From assembly GCA_000632805.1 (NCBI GenBank), contig CP007444.1, positions 4,824,772 through 4,888,771 on the forward strand: a stretch of DNA of 64,000 nt. Direction: 5' to 3'. Positions 43,385 to 52,078 of the stretch are shown here, one piece after another. Each line of letters begins with the position of its first letter. Within the stretch, counting starts at the first letter, position 1. The notes below the pieces were generated by a model. The model ran no database searches. It had not been told where the DNA came from and saw only the letters and a program-made list of their open reading frames with translations. A program made the position numbers and the translations under genes. This stretch comes from Dyella jiangningensis (GTDB taxonomy: Bacteria; Pseudomonadota; Gammaproteobacteria; Xanthomonadales; Rhodanobacteraceae).

Positions 43385-45714
43385 TGCGGGCGCGTCTGCT
43401 GGCACTGGCGCTGCTGTGCGCGGCCGGTGCCGTTCCCGCGGCGATGGCCGCGCGTGTCGACGCCAGTGCCGATCGCATGGAACTGGCGGTACCGCAGGGC
43501 AAGCTGGAACTGCGCCTGCTGGCGCCTGGCATCGTGCAGCTGCGCGTGGATGGCACGCGCGAGCCGGCCACGCCGGTGATCGATCCTGAAGCCAGTTTCG
43601 ATCCGGTCGAGGTCAAGCGTGAGCAGCAGGGCCCCGAGCAGGTCATGCGCTCGGAGCAGCTCACCCTGCGCTGGAATCCGCAGCGCACCGAGCTGCGTGT
43701 GGAATCGCCGGATGGCCACCTGTTGCTGACCGCCAATGTCGCGCATGCGTTCGATGGACGCTGGTCGATACGCCACGCCAAAGGCGATCCGCAGTACGGC
43801 GTCGGTGGCCTCAACGCGTTCGATCCGAAGGCCGGCGACCTGCTGCGCCAGGGCAAGCAACTGGCCACGGCCGGCAACCAGGGCCACACGGGCGCACCGT
43901 TCGTGTGGAGTACGGCAGGCTACGGCGTGCTGGCCGACGCGGAGCCCGCCCAGTTCGACCTCACGCCAACCGACATCGCCGTGCATGCCAAATCACCGGT
44001 GCGCACGATCTACCTGCTCGCCGGCCAGCCGAGCGCGTTGTTCGCCCAATTGCGCCTGATCAGCGGCGCCGCGCCGATGTTCCCCAAGTGGGCCATGGGC
44101 TTCACCAACAGCCAGTGGGGCATCGACCAGAAGGAAGCGCAGGCGCTGGTGGAAACCTACCGCGCCAGACACATCCCCATCGACAACTTCACCTTCGACT
44201 TCGACTGGAAGGCGTGGGGCGAGGACATGGGCGAGTTCCGCTGGAACACCGACAAGTTCCCGGACGGGCCGGACGGCAAGCTCAAGCAATGGATGGACGC
44301 GCGCGGCATGCACATGACCGGCATCATGAAGCCGCGCCTGCACGTGGATACGGTCGAAGGACGCGAAGCGACGCAGCGCGGCTACTGGCTGGCGCAGTCC
44401 AAGGTGGCGCCAGATTATTTCTCGCACAAGCCGGTGCGCGACGTGGACTTCGACAAACCCGAAGTGCGCGCATGGTTCTTCAACGACGCGCTCAAGCATT
44501 CCTTCGATACCGGCATCGTGGGCTGGTGGAACGACGAAGCGGACGACAGCGGCGTCGACACGCAGTTCCTCAACATGCAGCGCGCCATGTACGACGGCCA
44601 GCGCGCGCACAGCAACCAGCGCGTGTGGTCGATCAACCGCAACTACTACCTGGGTTCGCAGCGCTACGCCTATGGCGTATGGTCGGGCGACATCCAGAGT
44701 GGTTTTGCCAGCATGGCGAACCAGCGCCAGCGCATGCTCGCCGCGTTCGACGTGGGCGCGATGCACTGGGGCATGGACGGTGGCGGCTTCAAGGCGCCGC
44801 GGCCCAGTGACGAGAACTATGCGCGCTGGATCGAGTTCGGTGCATTCACGCCGGTGTTCCGCGTGCACGCCGATTTCGGCCAGAAGCGCCAACCCTGGGT
44901 CTACGGCCCCGTCGCGGAGAAGGCCGCGACGGATGCGATCCGCCTGCGCTATTCGCTGATTCCCTATATCTACGGCTACGAGTATCAGAACCACGTGAGC
45001 GGCGTGGGCCTGGTGCGTCCGCTGCAGTTCGCCTATCCCGACGATCCGGCGCAGCGCGACCGCATCGATGCGTGGATGTTCGGCGACTACCTGCTGGTAT
45101 CGCCGGTGGTGGAGCAGGGGCAGACGTCCAAACGGCTGAAGTTGCCGAAGGGGCGCTGGATCGGCTGGTTCGACGGCAAAGCCTACGAAGGCGGACGCGA
45201 GGTCACGCTCGCCGTGGACGCCAAGGGTTGGGGTGACATCCCGCTGTTCATCCGCGAAGGCGCCATCATCCCGCAGCAGCCGGTGATGGATTATGTGGGG
45301 CAGCATCCGGTCACGTCGCTCGACGTGCTGGTGTTCCCCGCCGACGGCGAAACCCGCTTCGACGTCTACGACGACGACGGCGAAACCTATGCCTACGAGA
45401 AGGGTGCGTACTTCGTGCAACCGCTGGTCGTGCGTCGCGAGGGCACTCGCGTAACCGTCCGCACGGAAGCGCCGAAGGGCAGCTTCACGCCGGCGTTGCA
45501 CGACTACGTGCTCGCCATGCATGGACCCGTGGCAAACTCGGTGCACCATGGCGACCAGTCGTTGCCGACGTTCGACAGCATTGATGCGTTGCGCAATGCC
45601 ACGACGGAAGGCTGGGCGCGCGGCAAGGATCGTTTTGGCGAGGTGACCTACGTGAAGCTCGAAGCAGGCAGGGTGCACGATATCCAGCTCGATACTGTGG
45701 CGGTGCAGCAATGA
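43384..45714 (+). CDS. Secreted GH31 alpha-glucosidase
   Basis: A 776-residue family 31 glycosidase with a signal peptide (about 1-22, AMAA). The catalytic barrel carries nucleophile Asp384 in GWWNDEADD and acid/base Asp436 in VWSGDIQSGF, with the family's FPKWAMGFTNSQWG start of the barrel and a C-terminal beta-domain (GETRFDVYDDDGETYAYEKG). It should release glucose from non-reducing ends of alpha-glucans in the periplasm. It is joined to the next gene by an ATGA overlap (45711-45714). Confidence 0.9.
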   Translation: MRARLLALALLCAAGAVPAAMAARVDASADRMELAVPQGKLELRLLAPGIVQLRVDGTREPATPVIDPEASFDPVEVKREQQGPEQVMRSEQLTLRWNPQRTELRVESPDGHLLLTANVAHAFDGRWSIRHAKGDPQYGVGGLNAFDPKAGDLLRQGKQLATAGNQGHTGAPFVWSTAGYGVLADAEPAQFDLTPTDIAVHAKSPVRTIYLLAGQPSALFAQLRLISGAAPMFPKWAMGFTNSQWGIDQKEAQALVETYRARHIPIDNFTFDFDWKAWGEDMGEFRWNTDKFPDGPDGKLKQWMDARGMHMTGIMKPRLHVDTVEGREATQRGYWLAQSKVAPDYFSHKPVRDVDFDKPEVRAWFFNDALKHSFDTGIVGWWNDEADDSGVDTQFLNMQRAMYDGQRAHSNQRVWSINRNYYLGSQRYAYGVWSGDIQSGFASMANQRQRMLAAFDVGAMHWGMDGGGFKAPRPSDENYARWIEFGAFTPVFRVHADFGQKRQPWVYGPVAEKAATDAIRLRYSLIPYIYGYEYQNHVSGVGLVRPLQFAYPDDPAQRDRIDAWMFGDYLLVSPVVEQGQTSKRLKLPKGRWIGWFDGKAYEGGREVTLAVDAKGWGDIPLFIREGAIIPQQPVMDYVGQHPVTSLDVLVFPADGETRFDVYDDDGETYAYEKGAYFVQPLVVRREGTRVTVRTEAPKGSFTPALHDYVLAMHGPVANSVHHGDQSLPTFDSIDALRNATTEGWARGKDRFGEVTYVKLEAGRVHDIQLDTVAVQQ

Positions 45715-47933
45715 GTTTGCGCGCCGGTCGTCGCATGCTGCCGCTGGCCCTGGCTTGTTCGGCGTTGTTTTCCGCCGGTGTCGCACGGGCTGACGCGATC
45801 GGCGCCGACCAGCTGAGCTGGCAGGGCAAGACGGCGAGCATGAGCGCGAACGGCGACGGCAGTTTCGTGCTGCATGCGACCGCCGGCGAGCGCCGCATTC
45901 CCGCGCAGAAGGCCGTCGTGCATACGGCGAGCCCGCTGTTCGACGGCCTGTTCGCGATGGCGCAGGACGACCTGAATCACGATTCGGTGAACGCGATCCA
46001 GGATCCGGCGTTCGACCACGGCAAGCCGATTCCCTGCGAGTGCTTCAAGACCGGCGACCGCTGGCCCTACGTGTGGACGCGCGACCTGTCGTATTCGGTC
46101 GATCTGTCGCTGTGGCGCTTCGATCCCGCGCGTGCGCGCCAGTCGCTGCGCTTCAAGTTGTCCGACGTGCGCGAGCCTTCCGCGCCGCAGGGCCTGTACG
46201 TGATGCAGGACACGGGCTCGGGCGGCAGCTGGCCGATCAGCACCGACCGCATCGTGTGGTTCCTCGGCGCGCGTCACCTGCTGGACGACAAGGCCTTCGC
46301 CGACGACGTGTTCCGCGCGCTGAAGGACACGATCTCGCAGGATCGCCTCTACGTGTTCGACAGCACGTTGGGCCTCTATCGCGGCGAGACCTCGTTCCTC
46401 GATTGGCGCGAGCAGACCTACCCGGACTGGACGGCCAAGGACGTGCGCTACATCGGCGAGTCTTTCGCGTTGTCCACAAACGTATTGCATTACCAGGCGT
46501 TGCAGCTGGCCACGTCGATGGCCGAGCAGCGTCACGACGCTTCCGCCGCGGACTTCCGCACGCAGGCCGAGGCGCTGAAGCGCGCGATCAATGCGCACTT
46601 CTGGCGCGATGACCGTGGCATGTACATGAGCTACATCGGCCCCGGCGCGATGCCGATGGACACATATGACCTGCTCGGCATCGCGCTCGCGGTGACCAGC
46701 GGCGTCGCCGACGAGGCGCGCGCGAAGCAGACGCTTGCCAACTATCCCGCGTGGCCCGCCGGCAGTCCGGTGATCTGGCCGGAGCGCAAGAACCAGCCGA
46801 TCTACCACAACCGCGCGATCTGGCCGTTCGTGAGTGCGTATTCGCTGCGCGCCGCGCGTGAGGTGAACGACGCGCCGCGCATCGCACATGAGCTCGATTC
46901 GATGCTGCGTGGCGCTGCGCTGTCGGCATCGAACATGGAGAACTTCGAGCTGGCCTCGCAGGCCGTGCATGTCGACGAAGGTCCGCTCAGCGGACCCGTG
47001 GTCGATTCGCCGGCGCAATTGTGGTCGGTGGGTGGCTATCTCGACATGGTGATCGGCGGCGTGTTCGGACTCGGCGACGAAGGTCGCATCGAGCCCAAAC
47101 TGCCGGTGTCGTGGATGAAGACGCTGTTCGGCGACAAGCCGCGCATCACGCTGGACATGGGTGATCAGCGCATCACGCTGGTGCGCCCTGCGAAGGTGGA
47201 CGGCGATCTCCTGGTCGCCGCCAGGCAGCAGCGCCAGGGCAATGAGACCGTAGTCGAGCTCAAGGCCATCCAGTCCGGCGCCAAACCCGTGCGCACCGAC
47301 GCGACGCTCTACGCGCCGGCGATCCCCGATGCGCCTGACGTGAAGGACACCGCCAAGGGCTGGCAGGTGAGCTTTGCCGAGAAGGGCGTGGTGTACGTGG
47401 ACGGTCGCCGCGTCGGCAACATCGATGGCAGCCTCGTCGTACCCAAGGCCGATGCACGCCAGTGTTTCCAGCTCACGCGGCTGGGCGATGGCGGGCTGCA
47501 GTCGCTGCCCAGCGCGGCGACATGCAAGGGCGATGAGAGCAGGGTTTCGGGCAAGGGGCCTTGGGAATGGCGTGCACCGCGCGATGGGCTTTTCAGCGTC
47601 ACGCTCGCTTACGCCAACGACCATGGTCCGATCAATACGGGTGTCACGGCGGCGGTGAAGTTCCTCGACGTGCAATGCGATGGCATGGCGGCGCAACGTC
47701 TGCCGGTCGTGATGCCACATAGCGCGGGTACGCAGCGCGCCACGTCGGCCACCTTCGAAGCCCATGCCGGCAGCACGTGCCACATCAGCCTCCAGCAGGG
47801 CTTCAACATGAGCTATCTGCGCCACAACGCGCACTACACCGGCGGACAGGGCGGTGCCAGCGGCCCGTTGAACGAGGCGAACGTCGAGGCCTTGCTGATC
47901 GCACCCCAGGCTGATGGGAAGTCCGCGCCATGA
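45711..47933 (+). CDS. Secreted six-hairpin (alpha/alpha)6 glycosidase-like protein
   Basis: A 740-residue exported protein with a signal peptide (to about residue 27, ARADA). The (alpha/alpha)6 barrel part (about 70-460) has PYVWTRDLSYSVDLSLW, GGSWPISTDRIVWFLGARHL, TYDLLGIALAVTSG and a glycosidase-like YHNRAIWPFVSAYSLRAA, as in GH15/GH63-type and debranching enzymes. C-terminal beta domains follow. The exact family and bond specificity are unknown; position between GH31 and the transporter suggests glucan trimming. It overlaps both neighbours by 4 bp (ATGA). Confidence 0.8.
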   Translation: MSLRAGRRMLPLALACSALFSAGVARADAIGADQLSWQGKTASMSANGDGSFVLHATAGERRIPAQKAVVHTASPLFDGLFAMAQDDLNHDSVNAIQDPAFDHGKPIPCECFKTGDRWPYVWTRDLSYSVDLSLWRFDPARARQSLRFKLSDVREPSAPQGLYVMQDTGSGGSWPISTDRIVWFLGARHLLDDKAFADDVFRALKDTISQDRLYVFDSTLGLYRGETSFLDWREQTYPDWTAKDVRYIGESFALSTNVLHYQALQLATSMAEQRHDASAADFRTQAEALKRAINAHFWRDDRGMYMSYIGPGAMPMDTYDLLGIALAVTSGVADEARAKQTLANYPAWPAGSPVIWPERKNQPIYHNRAIWPFVSAYSLRAAREVNDAPRIAHELDSMLRGAALSASNMENFELASQAVHVDEGPLSGPVVDSPAQLWSVGGYLDMVIGGVFGLGDEGRIEPKLPVSWMKTLFGDKPRITLDMGDQRITLVRPAKVDGDLLVAARQQRQGNETVVELKAIQSGAKPVRTDATLYAPAIPDAPDVKDTAKGWQVSFAEKGVVYVDGRRVGNIDGSLVVPKADARQCFQLTRLGDGGLQSLPSAATCKGDESRVSGKGPWEWRAPRDGLFSVTLAYANDHGPINTGVTAAVKFLDVQCDGMAAQRLPVVMPHSAGTQRATSATFEAHAGSTCHISLQQGFNMSYLRHNAHYTGGQGGASGPLNEANVEALLIAPQADGKSAP

Positions 47934-49423
47934 GCCGCAAGCCCGAACTGTCGTTCTGGCAGATCTGGAACATGTGCTTTGGATTCCTCGGCATCCAGTT
48001 CGGCTTTGCGCTGCAGAACGCCAACGTCAGCCGCATCTTCCAGACGCTGGGCGCCGACGTCGGCGACATTCCGATCCTGTGGGTGGCCGCGCCGTTCTCC
48101 GGGCTGATCGTGCAGCCGATCATCGGCTACCTGTCCGATCGCACGTGGACGCGGCTCGGTCGCCGTCGCCCCTATTTCCTGATCGGTGCCGTGCTGTCGA
48201 CGCTGGCCCTGCTGTGGATGCCCAACTCGCCGACGCTGTGGATTGCGGCGGGGCTGCTGTGGATCATGGATGCCTCCATCAACATTTCGATGGAACCGTT
48301 CCGCGCGTTCGTCGGCGACCAGCTGCCGCCGCGACAGCGTCCGAACGGCTACGCCATGCAGAGCTTCTTCATCGGCGTGGGTTCGGTGGTGGCGTCACTG
48401 CTGCCGTGGCTGCTCGCCAAGCTGGGCGTGAGCAATGTGGCGGCCGAGGGCGGCATACCTGACACGGTGAAATACGCGTTCTACCTCGGTGGCGCCGTGC
48501 TGCTGGGTTCGGTGTTGTGGACGGTGCTTTCCACGCGCGAATACCCGCCGGAGGAATTGAGCGCTTTCGCCGACAGTCCTGCTGATGCACACACCACCAG
48601 CGACGTATCGCGAGGCTGGCGCGTGGGCCTGGTACTGGGCGTGATGGGCGCCTTGCTGCTGGCGGCGATCCGCTACTACACGCTGGAGAAGGAGCTCTAC
48701 CTGCTCGCCGGCGGCCTGATCCTGTTCGGCGGTCTGTTTGCTTGGTTGTCGATCACGCGCAGCGGCGGCATGTTGCGGCAGGTGATGGGCGATCTCTACG
48801 GCATGCCTGCTTCCATGCGCCAGCTCGCCTGGGTGCAGCTGTTCTCGTGGTTCGCGCTGTTCGCGCTGTGGATCTACACCACGGCTGCGGTCACTTCAGT
48901 GCACTACGGCACCAGCGACACGCATTCAGCCCTCTACAACGAAGGCGCCAACTGGGTGGGCGTGTTGTTCGCCGCATACAACGCGTTCGCAGCAGTGGCG
49001 GCCGTGGCGATCCCTTGGATGGTGCGCAAGTTGGGCCTGCGCACGAGCCACCTGGTCAACCTGTGGCTGGGCGGCGCGGGGCTACTGTCGTTCCTGCTGA
49101 TCCGCGATCCGCATTGGCTGCTGCTGTCGATGGTGGGCGTGGGCTTTGCGTGGGCCTCGATCCTCTCGCTGCCCTACGCGCTGCTGTCAGACAACCTGCC
49201 GGCGGCGAAGATGGGCGTGTACATGGGCATCTTCAATTTCTTCATCGTGATCCCGCAGCTGCTCGCCGCGAGCGTGCTGGGCCTGCTGCTGCGCCTGTTC
49301 TTCCACGGCCAGGCGATCTGGGCGCTGGCGATGGGTGGCGCGAGCCTGATCATCGCCGGGCTGTGCACGTTGCGTGTGGCGGAGCCGGCGACGCAGCTTT
49401 CAACGGCACCGGCAGCACGCTGA
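47930..49423 (+). CDS. MFS sugar transporter, SLC45/MalY-like
   Basis: A 497-residue inner-membrane transporter with 12 predicted helices. It starts LSFWQIWNMCFGFLGIQFGFALQNANVSRIF and has the loop GYLSDRTWTRLGRRRPYFLIG, both typical of the glycoside-pentoside-hexuronide/SLC45-like sugar carriers such as Caulobacter MalY, which imports maltose. It is last in the operon and probably moves maltose or short maltodextrins into the cytosol for the GH13 enzyme. It is translationally coupled to the six-hairpin gene. Confidence 0.88.
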   Translation: MSRKPELSFWQIWNMCFGFLGIQFGFALQNANVSRIFQTLGADVGDIPILWVAAPFSGLIVQPIIGYLSDRTWTRLGRRRPYFLIGAVLSTLALLWMPNSPTLWIAAGLLWIMDASINISMEPFRAFVGDQLPPRQRPNGYAMQSFFIGVGSVVASLLPWLLAKLGVSNVAAEGGIPDTVKYAFYLGGAVLLGSVLWTVLSTREYPPEELSAFADSPADAHTTSDVSRGWRVGLVLGVMGALLLAAIRYYTLEKELYLLAGGLILFGGLFAWLSITRSGGMLRQVMGDLYGMPASMRQLAWVQLFSWFALFALWIYTTAAVTSVHYGTSDTHSALYNEGANWVGVLFAAYNAFAAVAAVAIPWMVRKLGLRTSHLVNLWLGGAGLLSFLLIRDPHWLLLSMVGVGFAWASILSLPYALLSDNLPAAKMGVYMGIFNFFIVIPQLLAASVLGLLLRLFFHGQAIWALAMGGASLIIAGLCTLRVAEPATQLSTAPAAR

Positions 49424-49440
49424 GTTTATCGGCGAGCATT

Positions 49441-49553
49441 TGTGGGAGCGCACCCTGTGCGCGACAGGCGACGGAGCGGTGAAGCGATATCGCCCTTTCA
49501 CGCGAATCGGATACATCGTCGCGCTGCGGTCGCGCACAGGGTGCGCTCCCACA
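49441..49553. repeat. REP pair with long spacer, heads outward
   Basis: Plus unit 49441-49465 and minus unit 49529-49553, spacer 63 bp including GACGGAGCGGTGAAG. It fills the gap between the convergent MFS and LacI genes, where it may act as a bidirectional transcription end. Confidence 0.88.
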
Positions 49554-49571
49554 ACAAGTTGGCAGCGATGC

Positions 49572-50606
49572 TCAGCGCGGCCGCAAACTCGACTTACGCA
49601 CCACCAGCTTCGCCGGCATCATCGCGCTCTCCGCCGGCTCGCCGCGGATCAAACGCAGTAGGTTGTCGACCAGGATCTCACCGGCCTGCTTGGTGTCCTG
49701 CAGCACCGTGGTCAGCGGCGGATTGACGAAGCTCGCCATCGGGATGTCGTCGAAGCCGGCCAGCGCCACATCGTCCGGCACCTTCAGGCCGTGATCGGCC
49801 AGCGCGCGCATGGCGCCGATGGCGATCAGGTCGCTGGCGGCGAACACGGCGTCGAAGGCCACGCCGCGCGACAGCAGCGTTTCCAGCGCGTCGTAGCCGG
49901 AGCGTTCGGTGCTCTCGGCGTTCACCTGCAGCACGGATTCCACGTCCAGGCCGGCTTCGCCCAGCGCCTGCGTGTAGCCGCGATAGCGATCGAAGAACTC
50001 GGGATAGTGGCTGGACGCATCGCCCAGGAACGCGACGCGACGGCAGCCCTGTCCGATGAGGTGCGCCGTGACCGCCAGGCCACCGCTGATGTTGTCGCAA
50101 CCTACGGAGATATCCGGCTGGTCCGGCAGCACCGCGCCCCAACGCACGCAGTGCGTGCCCTGGTCCACCAGCTTCTTCAGCTTGTCGCGGATGGCGAGGT
50201 AGTCGCCGTAGCCGAGCAGGATGATGCCGTCCGCCTTCTTGCTGTCTGCGTAGTCGGCATGCCAGTCGTGCGAGAACTGCTGGAACGAGATCAGCAAGTC
50301 ATGGCCGCGCTGCGCACTGGCGCGCGTGATCGAACCAAGCATGGAGAGGAAGAACGGGTTGATGTGCGACTCGTCGGCGGTCGGGTCCTCGAACAGCAGC
50401 AGCGCCAGCGTGCCGGTATGGCGCGCGCGCAGGCTGGAGGCGTTCTTGTCGACCTTGTAGTTCAGCTCGTCCACCGCCGCCTGGATGCGCCGACGCGTCT
50501 CCTCGTTCACCAACGGGCTGCCCCGCAAGGCGCGCGATACCGTCGACTGCGAGACGCCAGCCAGGTGGGCGATATCGAATGAGGTGACTTTTCCCTTGAT
50601 CTGCAC
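49572..50606 (-). CDS. LacI-family regulator of the alpha-glucan locus
   Basis: A 344-residue repressor. The N-terminal helix-turn-helix and hinge helix (SFDIAHLAGVSQSTVSRAL, then VNEETRRRIQAAVDELNY, about residues 8-55) are followed by a periplasmic-binding-like sugar domain (GTLALLLFEDP ... DDVALAGFDDIPMASFVNPPLTTV). The start is probably GTG at 50604-50606, which puts the HTH at the usual position; a TTG at 50669 is too far upstream. It probably represses the locus through the two TGMATACGTATKCA sites and is released by a maltose-type sugar (inference). Confidence 0.88.
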   Translation of the reverse strand: MQIKGKVTSFDIAHLAGVSQSTVSRALRGSPLVNEETRRRIQAAVDELNYKVDKNASSLRARHTGTLALLLFEDPTADESHINPFFLSMLGSITRASAQRGHDLLISFQQFSHDWHADYADSKKADGIILLGYGDYLAIRDKLKKLVDQGTHCVRWGAVLPDQPDISVGCDNISGGLAVTAHLIGQGCRRVAFLGDASSHYPEFFDRYRGYTQALGEAGLDVESVLQVNAESTERSGYDALETLLSRGVAFDAVFAASDLIAIGAMRALADHGLKVPDDVALAGFDDIPMASFVNPPLTTVLQDTKQAGEILVDNLLRLIRGEPAESAMMPAKLVVRKSSLRPR

Positions 50607-50724
50607 GCGGCCATGACCCCTGGAGGCAATACCGGCCGCGATCCCTGTGGCCAGACGGTTGGATGGCAAATCCTAGCGGCTTGTGTGCTCGCTGTCCTTT
50701 CATCGGGTTCGGCGGACGGCGGGC

Positions 50725-50857
50725 AAAAAAATGCCCCGAGGATTAGGGGGGAATCCTCGGGGCCGGGTGGAAGCGAAACCCAGGGGAGAGGTTCGCTTAC
50801 CGGGTTGGCTCATCCAGGGAGGTGGGTGAGCCGGTCGGACGCCGTTGCGTGCATCCG
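50725..50857 (-). ncRNA. Probable small RNA with C-rich hairpin loops, sX13-like, downstream of polA
   Basis: Read on the minus strand, three hairpins stand in a row before a strong terminator. Hairpin 1: stem GGATGC/GCGTCC (50856-50851 and 50842-50837). Hairpin 2: stem GGCTCA/TGAGCC (50832-50827 and 50812-50807) with 14-nt loop CCCACCTCCCTGGA. Hairpin 3: stem AAGCGAA/TTCGCTT (50798-50792 and 50777-50771) with 14-nt loop CCTCTCCCCTGGGT. The terminator loop is CCCCCCT. C-rich, anti-Shine-Dalgarno loops are the hallmark of Xanthomonas sX13, which as I recall is also a polA neighbour. A possible -10 (CTTAAT) lies at 50861-50866. The 5' end is approximate. Confidence 0.7.
50733..50763 (-). terminator. 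Strong rho-independent terminator of the small RNA
   Basis: A perfect 12-bp stem (GCCCCGAGGATT at 50733-50744; AATCCTCGGGGC at 50752-50763), 7-nt loop (CCCCCCT on the minus strand), followed on the minus strand by A then seven Ts (50731-50725). No minus-strand protein gene ends within 1.3 kb upstream, which is what points to an RNA gene. Confidence 0.9.
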
Positions 50858-51048
50858 AGGATTAAGAACGCGCGACGCGGCAAAAGTTGCACGCGGGAGG
50901 AGAAATTTGTTTGGGTGGGATTCATTTGACGAAAATCAAACGAATGGGGAGGGTGGCGGCTCGCTGTGTCTTGCCGCGCCATCTTGCTGCGGGGGACATT
51001 CGGCATCCCATCATGGATGGAGCTATTGCCAGCGGACTGGCTGCCCTT

Positions 51049-51073
51049 TGTGGGAGCGCACCTTGTGCGCGAC
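51049..51073 (+). repeat. Single REP unit
   Basis: One plus-strand unit with GTGGGAG head and palindrome GCGCAC-CTT-GTGCGC. It has no partner nearby and marks the left side of the composite repeat island. Confidence 0.85.
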
Positions 51074-51098
51074 TGTCTTTCGCCCCGGTCTCCATGTT

Positions 51099-51970
51099 CG
51101 TCATCCAGGCGCAGGCCGACGGAGCGCGAAGTGCGCAGAACGTCCGAGGGGCGAGCGGAGCGAATCACTCAGTGACGTCAGTCTTCGGCTGTCGCGATAC
51201 CGCGACTTGGCTCGCCTGCGGCGGGCTTCCGGACCGCTGCCGCGGCCCGGGTCACTTTTCTCTGTTTGGCCAGAGAAAAGTAACCAAAAGAGAGGCCACC
51301 CCGATACCGCGCCCCTGCGGGGGCGCCGACGGGCGGCGGGGTGGATCGACAGGGCGTCCTGCCCTGTCGATCCCCTGGCCGGCATCCATGCCGGCCACCC
51401 TACGGGCTATTCCGCCTCCCGCCTGCTCGCGCCATAGGGGAGGGGAGGTCAAAAGCCAGAGCGGGTCTTCTCCCTGTAGGAGCGCACCCAGTGCGCGACC
51501 GCAACGTATCAACGACCTCTGCGGTCGCGCACTGGGTGCGCTCCTACAAAGGACGGGCGGTTTTCTGTTGCGATGTGCCGCGTAGCGGTACGAGCCTTCA
51601 ACGGGTCCCCTGTGTGGCGGTGAGGGGTGGTCGATCAGGCCCCGCAGGGGTGCCCGACAGGACGTCGGGCACTTTTCGTCCGGGCAGGAGCCCGGTCGAA
51701 AAGCCCGGCCGCCCCTCACGCACTGGCTGGGCGCAGCCCAGACAGCGCCGCGCGGGGTGCCGTTCTCTTTGGTTACTTTCTCTTGGGCAAGCAAGAGAAA
51801 GTGACCCGGGCCGCGGCCGCGGTCCGGAAGCCCGCCGCAGGCGAGCAGGCTGGCGGAAACGACAAAGAAGACTGAGGAAACTGGTGACTCGCTTCGCTCG
51901 CCCCTGCGGGGCCGCCCTCCGGGCGTTCTGCGCGCTTCGCGCTCCGTCCGGCCTACGCCGGGACGACGAG
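51099..51970. repeat. Long imperfect inverted repeat, non-coding island between polA and the small RNA
   Basis: The left arm (about 51099-51300) and the right arm (about 51757-51970) are imperfect reverse complements. Matching blocks run in mirrored order: GACGGAGCGCGAAG near the outer ends, CGCCTGCGGCGGGCTTCCGG, CGGCCCGGGTCACTTT, then AGAGAAA.GTAACCAAA. Each arm also has an inner palindrome around its GTCACTTT/AAAGTGAC-GTAACC block. The roughly 450-bp centre holds a REP pair and further short palindromes. Open readings across it are low-complexity and lack ribosome-binding sites or family features, so I see no gene from 50860 to 52078. Confidence 0.75.
51475..51548. repeat. REP pair, GTAG-headed variant, heads outward, inside the long inverted repeat
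   Basis: Plus unit 51475-51499 and minus unit 51524-51548, both with head GTAGGAG and loop CCA, spacer 24 bp. The shared variants show the two were made or copied as a pair. Confidence 0.87.
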
Positions 51971-52078
51971 CAATGCAAACCGACGCGAAAGGCTGTCGCG
52001 CACATGGGGTGAGGGTGACGAGGCGTGATGCCTTGCGACAGCCGCGACCTCAAGACGCAGAAGCCCCAGTAACGGTGC

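Noticed and set aside
49441..49553. A short CRISPR-like array formed by the palindromic repeats
   Set aside because: Units occur in inverted pairs at scattered loci with no regular repeat-spacer series and no cas genes.
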